A stretch of 22,418 nt of DNA from Clostridia bacterium (GTDB taxonomy: Bacteria; Bacillota_A; Clostridia; Christensenellales; Aristaeellaceae): contig JAGBBE010000112.1 of assembly GCA_017938645.1 (NCBI GenBank), forward strand, positions 1 to 22,418, in the 5' to 3' direction. Positions 16,663-22,418 of this stretch are shown in pieces; the stretch's first letter is position 1, and each line of letters starts with the position of its first letter. The position numbers and the translations under genes were made by a program. The notes beneath the pieces were generated by a model. The model saw only the letters and a list, made by a program, of their open reading frames with translations, had not been told where the DNA came from and made no database searches.

Positions 16663-18474
16663 TCACTCCGCCTGCGCGTAGGCAATCAGCGGAAGCGTCA
16701 TCGCAGCAATGGGCAGGAAGTAGCGGAAGTAATCGTTCACGGGACTGAGCATGCACACGCCGAGACTCAGAAGCGCAGGCAGGAAGCCGATGAGCAGACG
16801 GATCTTTTTTCGCCGGGCAAGGCTCGAAGCCGCGCCGACGCAAAGCCAGGTGTAGCTTGCGCAGGAGTAAAGCAGGCTCAATACCGGAATGTGCCGCCAT
16901 CCGCGCGCAAACAGCGCAAGCAATTTTCGAACCGGCTCCAGAACGCCTATCTGCGTGGTGTCGAGGAATCGCGGATCGTCGCCTCTCGAATCGCCCAGCT
17001 CGTAGGTTTCAAACACCAGCCGGTTTCCGGCCTGATCGTTGTACGTTTCACCCTCGATTTTCGGCGCGAAGGTATAGTAGCTCACGTTCCCGGCAAAGAA
17101 GGATTCCAGATACGTCAGAGGATGCTTTTTCAGCATCGAAATCCACGTCTGACGGTACTGCGCAAGCGCGGCCTTTTCGATTTCCGCGCCCTGCCCGTAG
17201 AAGCGGAAGGTGTACTTCACCGGGTCGGAAATCCACGGCTCGTAGAGCGTGGGCAGGTTTTCTGCGTCCAGCACGCGGTCGATTTCGGCGTATTCCTCCG
17301 GCGTAACCTCATCCGCATGGTCGCGCAGCACGCGCGCCGACTGCTGGAAGCACACCGAGTAAATGCCGCTGGCCGTTTCATCGCGGATGCCCAGAGCGGG
17401 AATCAGCACATTGGAAAACAGCAGCGCACACACAACCGCCAGCGCCATGCCGCCTGTAATCTGCAGGCGGCTTTTTCCTTTGACGGCAAAGGGAATCATC
17501 ACAAGCGCGGTGGGCAGAACCACGTACAATCCGTTGGAGCGCAACAGACAGCTCAAAAGCCCCCAAACAAACAGCTTCGCCGCATCACGCACCGCAGCCT
17601 CACGGGTGAGAAGCACATCCAGCGCCGACAGCGTAAACAGCAGAAGCGCAGACGTATACAGCGTGTCCTTGCTGATGAACTGCGCATATCCGCCCCAGAT
17701 GGGCGTGAGGGCAAAGAACAATACCGCCGCCCAGCGCATGCCGCGCCCGGCCTTCGCCCGGCCCATAAACAGCACCGCTTCGGACAGCGCATGGCTCAAA
17801 GCCAGCGTCTGCAGCAGCGTAAACAGAGCCGCGCCCAGATTGTCGCTGCCAAACAGACGGCCGATCCACACACAGCTGCCCATGACCCATGTGGTGAATA
17901 CCGGGTGCCAGGTGTCCATCTCCGTCTGGCCGAAGAACTGCGCGACCATCTCGCCCAGATCCCAGCACACCGTGCCCGGGAAGAACGCCAGCAGGTACGG
18001 CGACCAGCAGACGATGAGAATCAGCATCAGCCACAGCTTTTCGCGCTTATGGAACCACGGAAGCGCGCCGTCGCGCCTGAGCACGCCCATGGAAAGCGTA
18101 TCATGCAGCCACGCAAACGCCGCCGTCATCGCAAGGCTCTGCCCCACACCCTTCATCAGCGTCATCGCAAGCGTTCCAAGCCCCATCTCCCACGAGTCAA
18201 AGGAAAACAGATGCAGCCCGAACGCATTCACCACGCCGAAAACCACGCCGAACAAAACATCCAGCGCATGCGGCCGGAGATTCTTTTTCACATACACGTG
18301 CCAAAACAGCATCGCAAAGCACGCCGCCAGCGCCGTCCACAGATAGCTGGTGGCCGAGGCGGGCAGCTCGCTCATGCCGGCATAGCCCGCCTGTCCCACC
18401 ACGAAGCTCATGGCGCACAGAATGCCCATGAGAATGCAGAAAGCCCCCTTGAGGGGGCGAGAAAACTGTTTCAC
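16663..18474 (-). CDS. Large multi-TM protein, DUF6020-like (possible GT-C glycosyltransferase)
   Basis: A 603-residue polytopic membrane protein with about a dozen hydrophobic segments and one hydrophilic extracytoplasmic stretch (about 385-500). A conserved-looking block, WSPYLLAFFPGTVCWDLGEM then QFFGQTEMDTWHPVFTTW, recalls the DUF6020 family from memory. Acidic residues in the first loops plus many helices fit the GT-C glycosyltransferase plan, but this is inference. It starts with GTG, directly after the TAA of the polyprenyl-phosphate-type GT2 gene, so the two are translated together. The only ribosome binding site candidate is AGGAC inside the upstream gene. A GCCCCC/GGGGGC hairpin (18443-18458) lies just inside the coding region. 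Probable role: transferring a lipid-linked sugar at the outer membrane face. Confidence 0.8.
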   Translation of the reverse strand: MKQFSRPLKGAFCILMGILCAMSFVVGQAGYAGMSELPASATSYLWTALAACFAMLFWHVYVKKNLRPHALDVLFGVVFGVVNAFGLHLFSFDSWEMGLGTLAMTLMKGVGQSLAMTAAFAWLHDTLSMGVLRRDGALPWFHKREKLWLMLILIVCWSPYLLAFFPGTVCWDLGEMVAQFFGQTEMDTWHPVFTTWVMGSCVWIGRLFGSDNLGAALFTLLQTLALSHALSEAVLFMGRAKAGRGMRWAAVLFFALTPIWGGYAQFISKDTLYTSALLLFTLSALDVLLTREAAVRDAAKLFVWGLLSCLLRSNGLYVVLPTALVMIPFAVKGKSRLQITGGMALAVVCALLFSNVLIPALGIRDETASGIYSVCFQQSARVLRDHADEVTPEEYAEIDRVLDAENLPTLYEPWISDPVKYTFRFYGQGAEIEKAALAQYRQTWISMLKKHPLTYLESFFAGNVSYYTFAPKIEGETYNDQAGNRLVFETYELGDSRGDDPRFLDTTQIGVLEPVRKLLALFARGWRHIPVLSLLYSCASYTWLCVGAASSLARRKKIRLLIGFLPALLSLGVCMLSPVNDYFRYFLPIAAMTLPLIAYAQAE

Positions 18475-19407
18475 TTATTTGTCCTCTTTTTTGAGCAGGT
18501 TGAGGATGTTGAGGTTGATCTCAAACAGCTGACGGTGCTTCTTGGCCACCGTGTCCAGAACCAGGCCGCACACCAGCATCAGCAGCGCGCAGATGAGCAG
18601 CACCGTGGACACGATCAGCGTGGGGAAGCGCGGCACGAGGCCGGTGGAGAAGAACTCAACGAGCACTGGCAGGAACATCAGAAGGCCCACCACGCCAAAC
18701 AGCGCCGCAAAGATGCCGAAGAAGCCCAGCGGACGGTACTCCTTGAAGAGCCTTGCGATGGTTTTGAGGACCTTGAAGCCGTCGGAATAGGTGTTGAGCT
18801 TGCTGACGCTGTCCTCGGGACGGTCGCGGTACTCCACCGGGATGGAGCGCAGGCTCAGGTTCTTGTCCAGCGCGTGGATGGTCATTTCGGTTTCGATTTC
18901 AAAGCCCTTCGAAATCACCGGGAACGACTTGACAAACTGGTAGCTGAACGCGCGGTAGCCGGTCATGATGTCGCGGATGTCGCCCTTAAAGAGGGTGTTG
19001 ACCAGACCGCGAACCAGCTTGTTGCCCAGATTGTGGAACGGACGCTTGTTCTCGGTGAAGTAGGTGGCGCTCAGGCGGTCGCCCACCACCATGTCGACCT
19101 TCTTCTCCAGAACCAGATTCACCATCTCGCGGGCGTTTTCGGCCGGATAGGTGTCGTCGCCGTCGATCATGAGGTAGCAGTCGGCCTCGATCTCGCGGAA
19201 CATCGTGCGGATCACGTTGCCCTTGCCCTGACGGTACTCGTAGCGGACAATCGCGCCGGCCTCGCGGGCGATTTCGTCGGTGTGATCCTTGGAGTTGTTG
19301 TCATATACGTAAATATCCGCCTCCGGCAGCGCGGCGCGGTAGTCCCCGACGACCTTGGCAATGGTCGCAGCCTCGTTATAACAGGGAATCAAAACGGCAA
19401 TCTTCAT
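18475..19407 (-). CDS. GT2 glycosyltransferase, polyprenyl-phosphate sugar synthase type
   Basis: A 310-residue DPM1/GtrB-like family 2 glycosyltransferase that would transfer a sugar from a nucleotide donor to undecaprenyl phosphate on the cytoplasmic face. The catalytic domain (1-220) shows LIPCYNEAATI (6-16), YDNNSKDHT (35-43), RQGKGNVI (59-66) and the DxD-type metal site DGDD (82-85). Two C-terminal transmembrane helices (about 227-250 and 262-285) anchor it. The ribosome binding site GGAGGG is at 19414-19419, with a clear promoter upstream. It is followed with no gap by the multi-TM protein, the usual partner arrangement of lipid-sugar synthase and membrane transferase. Confidence 0.92.
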   Translation of the reverse strand: MKIAVLIPCYNEAATIAKVVGDYRAALPEADIYVYDNNSKDHTDEIAREAGAIVRYEYRQGKGNVIRTMFREIEADCYLMIDGDDTYPAENAREMVNLVLEKKVDMVVGDRLSATYFTENKRPFHNLGNKLVRGLVNTLFKGDIRDIMTGYRAFSYQFVKSFPVISKGFEIETEMTIHALDKNLSLRSIPVEYRDRPEDSVSKLNTYSDGFKVLKTIARLFKEYRPLGFFGIFAALFGVVGLLMFLPVLVEFFSTGLVPRFPTLIVSTVLLICALLMLVCGLVLDTVAKKHRQLFEINLNILNLLKKEDK

Positions 19408-19440
19408 GGGAATCCCTCCATATGCATTGGTACACAGCCT

Positions 19441-19469
19441 ATTATAACAGGGAAACGTCCGCGCGGCAA
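19441..19469 (-). promoter_or_regulatory. SigA-type promoter for the GT2-DUF6020 operon
   Basis: On the minus strand: TTGCCG (19469-19464), a 17-base spacer, and a perfect TATAAT (19446-19441), about 34 bases before the ATG at 19407. Its CTGTTATAAT context closely resembles the rpiB promoter. Confidence 0.8.
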
Positions 19470-19512
19470 GGCGCTGGCAGGCCGAAAAAGCCCGCCCGGG
19501 ATGAATTGGTAA

Positions 19513-20217
19513 TCAATATCCGCTGTTGTCGTAGCAGGCGTAGCACAAACCCAGTCCCGCGCAGGAGGGACAGTCCACATCGTCACGATTGACGACGCTG
19601 TAAATGTACCCCTGTCCGTCGCAGGTCTGGCATACCGCGGTGCCGCCGCAGACGTCGCAGTGCGCCGAGCCGGTCGCGCCGGAAATGGCGTCGCTGCCGT
19701 ACTTTTCATTGACCACCTCGATGGCGGTGCGGTTTCCGGCCACATAGGCGTAGTCGCCCTTGTAGAGCACGCGGTTCCAGCCGTTTTCGGTGCCGCAGTA
19801 TTCGAGGGTGGTATCGGGCTTCATTTCGCCCAGCACGCGGGACTCCTTGTCGGGCGCATTGCGCACATTCAGCGAATTGTAATGCGTGTTGCGCACCACC
19901 GCATCCACCTCGCCCGGGCCATTGCGCCAGACAAGACCGCCTTCGATGGTGGTGTACTTCACCGGCACGTAGCCGCGCTTGGTGCTGGTGAACTGGATGT
20001 AGTTCCAGTCGCCCTCCTGACCAAGGAAATCATAGGTGTTGGTGGACATGGCCTCGCCGATGAACTTGTAATCCCGGCCCGGGCCCGAATAGACGTTCAC
20101 AGCGCTCTTGCTGGTAATGCGCACAATCTCGCCCCAATACAGCCCGGCCGACGCGCTCACAGGCAGCAGAAAACAGACCATCATCAGACAAACAAGAACC
20201 TTCCATTTGCGTTTCAT
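19513..20217 (-). CDS. Exported double-SH3b protein with CxxC zinc module
   Basis: A 234-residue protein with a signal peptide (MKRKWKVLVCLMMVCFLLPVSASA, cleavage near 24). Two bacterial SH3-type domains follow, at about 30-90 (VNVYSGPGRDYKFIGEA, GDWNYIQF, GYVPVKY) and 108-165 (LNVRNAPDKESRVLGEM, NGWNRVLYKGDYAYVAGN). A C-terminal cysteine module (187-228) has four CxxC pairs: CDVCGG, CQTCDGQG, CPSCAGLG and CYACYD. The spacing resembles the DnaJ-type zinc finger. SH3b domains usually bind peptidoglycan or peptides, so this is likely a surface protein. A zinc or disulfide role for the cysteines is inference. The ribosome binding site GGGGTGAT is weak. I do not recognise a named gene. Confidence 0.85.
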   Translation of the reverse strand: MKRKWKVLVCLMMVCFLLPVSASAGLYWGEIVRITSKSAVNVYSGPGRDYKFIGEAMSTNTYDFLGQEGDWNYIQFTSTKRGYVPVKYTTIEGGLVWRNGPGEVDAVVRNTHYNSLNVRNAPDKESRVLGEMKPDTTLEYCGTENGWNRVLYKGDYAYVAGNRTAIEVVNEKYGSDAISGATGSAHCDVCGGTAVCQTCDGQGYIYSVVNRDDVDCPSCAGLGLCYACYDNSGY

Positions 20218-20249
20218 TTTTCAATCACCCCACTGACAAATATATGAAA

Positions 20250-20258
20250 ATCATACCA
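20250..20258 (-). promoter_or_regulatory. Possible extended -10 for the SH3 protein gene
   Basis: On the minus strand TGGTATGAT, an extended -10 about 33 bases before the ATG at 20217. No good -35 is seen at 16-18 bp. Confidence 0.45.
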
Positions 20259-20267
20259 CACATCTTC

Positions 20268-20307
20268 AAACAAATAAAGAACCAGCGCTTCAAAAAACGC
20301 TGGTTCT
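20268..20307 (-). terminator. Terminator downstream of rpiB and short repeat
   Basis: Perfect 10-bp stem AGAACCAGCG/CGCTGGTTCT (20278-20287/20298-20307) with a 10-base loop. On the minus strand it is followed by a T-rich tract (TTATTTGTTT, 20277-20268). It would end the rpiB transcript after the repeat copy. Confidence 0.8.
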
Positions 20308-20317
20308 ACAAAACAAT

Positions 20318-20474
20318 CGATCATCCAAGCGAGCCGGGAGGCCTTCCGGTGCTGCGCACGGCGAATGTACCGGTACATTCGCTCACCGCAGGTGCGGCAG
20401 TCTGAAGAGGCAAGGCCAAACACCGTCGGCCAAGCCCCGCGAAGCGGTCTGGGGTTAAGGGGCACTGCCCCTTA
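20318..20474 (-). repeat. Structured dispersed repeat, short copy C
   Basis: It shares with the long copies the blocks CGATCA..CAAGCGAGCCGGGAGGCC, GGCAGTCTGA and CCGTCGGCCAA, and lacks the part matching 37-221. Stem pairing is kept with different bases: TAAGGGGC/GCCCCTTA (20456-20463/20467-20474) and CCGC-gaa-GCGG. The apical stem is enlarged by an insert containing a perfect 22-base palindrome (centre near 20372). The outermost hairpin includes the rpiB stop codon. It lies between rpiB and its terminator, so it would be part of the rpiB 3' untranslated RNA. No gene is seen in 20218-20471. Confidence 0.8.
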
Positions 20475-20921
20475 TTCGAGGGATTCGCCGGCGTCCAGAC
20501 GGTTGATCATGCCTACGCGGCGGGCGTGACGCTCGCCTTCGAACTCGGTCATGAGCCAGACGCGGACGATGTCCTTGGCAAGCTCGGTGCCCAGCACGCG
20601 CGCGCCGAGGGAGAGCATGTTGGCGTCGTTGTGCAGGCGGCTCATCTTGGCGGAATAGGTGTCGGTGCAGGTCACGCAGCGGATGCCATGTACCTTGGAG
20701 GCGGCCATGCCGATGCCCACGCCCGTGCCGCACAGAACGATGCCGCGGTCGCACTCGCCGCTGGCCACAGCGTTGGCAGCGCGCGCGCCGTATACGGGAT
20801 AGTCAACGCTTTCACGGGTGTAGGTGCCAAAATCCTTGTAGGGAATGCCCAGCTCGTCCAGAACGGCGATCACGGCGGGCTTGAGGTCGATACCGGCGTG
20901 GTCACAGGCGATAGCGATCAT
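20472..20921 (-). CDS. rpiB: Ribose-5-phosphate isomerase B
   Basis: A 149-residue LacAB/RpiB-family enzyme interconverting ribose 5-phosphate and ribulose 5-phosphate in the pentose phosphate pathway. The start MIAIACDHAG holds Asp7-His8. The catalytic base Cys64 sits in VLCGTGVGIGMAASK, and the phosphate/sugar-binding segment RLHNDANMLSLGARVLG includes His97 and Asn98. The late FEGERHARRV motif is typical of RpiB. Length is normal (about 145-150). AAGGAGG at 20932-20938 and a promoter at 20961-20989 precede it. The stop codon TAA is built from the edge of the adjacent repeat hairpin, so the last residues border the repeat. Confidence 0.95.
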   Translation of the reverse strand: MIAIACDHAGIDLKPAVIAVLDELGIPYKDFGTYTRESVDYPVYGARAANAVASGECDRGIVLCGTGVGIGMAASKVHGIRCVTCTDTYSAKMSRLHNDANMLSLGARVLGTELAKDIVRVWLMTEFEGERHARRVGMINRLDAGESLE

Positions 20922-20960
20922 AAATGGATGGCCTCCTTGTATCGATGTAGCTTTTTTTCA

Positions 20961-20989
20961 ATTATAACAGGTTTTATCCGGCACAGCAA
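20961..20989 (-). promoter_or_regulatory. SigA-type promoter of rpiB
   Basis: On the minus strand TTGCTG (20989-20984), a 17-base spacer, and TATAAT (20966-20961), 40 bases before the ATG. It lies just beyond the stop of the threonine aldolase gene, so rpiB can be transcribed separately. Confidence 0.8.
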
Positions 20990-20992
20990 GGG

Positions 20993-22030
20993 TCAGGCAA
21001 AGGCCTTGTCGATATCCTCAAGCAGCTGATCGACCTCGGCGCGGTCGGTGGTGACATTGGTGCAGAAGCGCACGGCGGCGTGGGTGGGGGAAACCTTTTC
21101 CCACATGGTGAAGGCGTATTTGTCAGCGAGCTTTTCGCACACGCTGTCCGGCACGATGGGGAACACCTGGTTGGCGAGCGTGTCGGAGAACAGTCCGCAG
21201 CCGTGGGACAAGAAGCGGTTCTTGATTTCCTGCGCCATGCCGTTGGCCAGCGCGCCGGAGGAGAGATACTCTCCATCAGCAAAGACGGCCTCAAACTGCA
21301 CGCCCAGCAGTCTGCCCTTGGCCAGCATGCCGCCGCGCTGCTTGATGTGATAGCGGAAATAGCGGTGCATGTCCTCATTGGTCAGCACGATGGCTTCGCC
21401 AAACAGCAGTCCGCACTTGGTGCCGCCGATGGTGAACGCGTCGCAGATGGAGGCAAGGAACGGCAGATCCACCTCCGGCATGGCGGCCAGGCCATACGAC
21501 AGCCTCGCGCCGTCGATGAACAGCGGCAGCTGATATTCGCGGCAGACCCTTGCCATGTCCTCAAGCTCCTGCTTTGTATACAGCGTGCCCAGCTCCGTGG
21601 GATGGCTGAGGTACACCATGCCCGGGCGCACAATGTGCTCAAAGCTCACGTCCGCCAGATGGGCCTCCATGGCGTCTTTCACCTGCTGCGCGGTGATCTT
21701 GCCTTCCTTCTGAGGCAGCCCCAACACCTTATGGCCGGTGGCCTCCACGGCGCCGGTCTCATGCACGTTGATATGACCCGTCTCGGCGCACAGCACGCCT
21801 TCAAAGGGCTTAAGCGCGGACGCAATCACCGTGAGATTGGCCTGCGTGCCGCCGACCACAAAATGCACATGCGCATCCGGCGCGCAGCACGCCTTCAGAA
21901 TCAATTCCCTCGCCGCGTCGCAATGCGCATCCTCGCTATATCCGCAATGCTGCTCGCTATTGGTCTTCACCAGAGCCTCCAGCACGCTCCTGGACGCGCC
22001 GCAGGCATAATCGCACTCAAAATGAATCAT
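20993..22030 (-). CDS. ltaE: Low-specificity L-threonine aldolase
   Basis: A PLP enzyme of 345 residues, fold type I, that cleaves threonine and allo-threonine to glycine and acetaldehyde. It starts MIHFECDYACGAS. The motifs are VVGGTQANL (58-66), the His/Glu stretch GHINVHETGA (85-94), LSHPTELGTLY, the PLP aspartate in FIDGARLSYG (Asp173), and the PLP lysine Lys205 in IGGTKCG. The frame is open 22 residues further upstream, but the ATG at 22030 has AAAGGAAG at 22039-22046 and matches the family's start. It has its own promoter (22068-22096). Low-specificity and L-allo forms cannot be separated by eye. Confidence 0.93.
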   Translation of the reverse strand: MIHFECDYACGASRSVLEALVKTNSEQHCGYSEDAHCDAARELILKACCAPDAHVHFVVGGTQANLTVIASALKPFEGVLCAETGHINVHETGAVEATGHKVLGLPQKEGKITAQQVKDAMEAHLADVSFEHIVRPGMVYLSHPTELGTLYTKQELEDMARVCREYQLPLFIDGARLSYGLAAMPEVDLPFLASICDAFTIGGTKCGLLFGEAIVLTNEDMHRYFRYHIKQRGGMLAKGRLLGVQFEAVFADGEYLSSGALANGMAQEIKNRFLSHGCGLFSDTLANQVFPIVPDSVCEKLADKYAFTMWEKVSPTHAAVRFCTNVTTDRAEVDQLLEDIDKAFA

Positions 22031-22067
22031 GGAACAAACTTCCTTTCTGATCGAAACATTCCCCACC

Positions 22068-22096
22068 ATGTTACCCCTCTCCTCCTCAAAAGTCAA
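22068..22096 (-). promoter_or_regulatory. Promoter of the threonine aldolase gene, abutting the repeat
   Basis: On the minus strand TTGACT (22096-22091), a 17-base spacer, and TAACAT (22073-22068). The -35 box is directly against the edge hairpin of long repeat copy B (22098-22114). Confidence 0.65.
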
Positions 22097-22097
22097 G

Positions 22098-22418
22098 CAA
22101 GGGCTTCGCCCTTGACCCGTGGACTGCGCGCCGCGGGCGCGCAGGGGTTGGCCGACGGAGTTTGTACTTGCCCTCTCAGACTGCCGGTCGGCGGAGGGCC
22201 TCCCGGCTCGCTTGAGTGATCGGAATAAGAAGAGGGCGCGTCACATGGTGCGCCCGGAACTATGGCTTAATTGCATGCCACGTTCCTCTCCCTTATATCC
22301 CGTACCTTATCCCTACGGGGGTCCGGGGTGTCCCCGGCGTCGGAAGGGGGTAAGGGAGTCCAGAGGGCCTAGGGGGACCGGTACGGGGGTCCCCCTGGTC
22401 CTCTGGCCCTAGCGGAGC
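22098..22418 (+). repeat. Structured dispersed repeat, long copy B
   Basis: Inverted relative to copy A at the other window end. The stems are CAAGGGC-ttc-GCCCTTG (22098-22114); CTGCGCGC/GCGCGCAG (about 22123-22143); GCCCTC/GAGGGC around 22170-22200; GGGCGC/GCGCCC around 22234-22255; GGAAC..TGGC/GCCA..GTTCC (22256-22285); GGGGTGTCCCC near 22325; and a roughly 19-bp terminal stem (22360-22379/22388-22406). The window stops inside this element at a base matching position 25. Open frames here are by-products of the repeat, not genes. Confidence 0.85.

Noticed and set aside
18443..18458. GCCCCC/GGGGGC hairpin as a terminator
   Set aside because: It lies inside the start of the DUF6020-like gene with no T run. 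It is kept only as a possible translational feature.
19471..19500. Terminator for the SH3 protein gene
   Set aside because: There is a short T run on the minus strand, but the preceding GC stem would have a two-base loop, so it is not convincing.
16891..19512. Very long (873-codon) plus-strand open frame
   Set aside because: It is antisense to the GT2 and DUF6020-like genes, has low-complexity Arg/His/Gln-rich composition, and arises from GC-rich codon use.
22119..22412. Plus-strand open frame in repeat B, similar to the frame in repeat A
   Set aside because: The shared translation follows near-identical DNA, with stem-preserving and not codon-preserving differences. It also lacks a clear ribosome binding site.

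Overview
The window looks like chromosomal DNA of a GC-rich, endospore-forming Clostridia-type Firmicute. The evidence is an adjacent sleB-ypeB germination pair, AGGAGG-type ribosome binding sites before nearly every gene, and extended -10/TATAAT-type promoters. A gut Christensenellales-like lineage would fit, but that placement is from memory and weak. I see no rRNA, tRNA, CRISPR array, transposase or phage gene. Both window ends lie inside copies of one repeat, so this may be a complete short-read contig broken at repeats.

Layout. (1) 1-418 holds a long copy of a structured repeat. (2) 419-3224 (+): mnmG, split in two by a one-base shift at an A4 run, then a coupled EamA/DMT transporter, ending at a hairpin shared with the convergent operon. 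(3) 9133-3244 (-): a tight six-gene operon of metallophosphoesterase, serine beta-lactamase-like hydrolase, cysteine desulfurase, M18 aminopeptidase, Cys-cluster protein and HI0933/BaiN-like flavoprotein. (4) 9220-10098 (+): an RluA-type pseudouridine synthase, divergent from that operon; both -10 boxes sit in the arms of one 11-bp inverted repeat. (5) 10245-14378 (+): a MarR regulator with a heterodimeric ABC exporter whose two ATP sites are clearly asymmetric. (6) 14379-14680: a run of perfect hairpins ending in a terminator. (7) 14681-16662 (+): sleB and ypeB. (8) 19407-16663 (-): a polyprenyl-phosphate-type glycosyltransferase and a large multi-TM DUF6020-like protein, probably one lipid-linked sugar system. 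(9) 20217-19513 (-): an exported double-SH3 protein with a DnaJ-like CxxC zinc module. (10) 22030-20472 (-): low-specificity threonine aldolase and rpiB. (11) 22098-22418: a second long repeat copy, inverted relative to the first.

The most unusual content is the repeat family. Two long copies (about 310-320 bp) and one short copy (about 157 bp) share sequence blocks, while their stems differ in sequence but keep base pairing. That pattern points to selection on a folded RNA or single-stranded DNA. The rest is mostly housekeeping and accessory genes of recognisable families, with the mnmG frameshift, the palindromic divergent promoter and the SH3/zinc protein as secondary points of interest.
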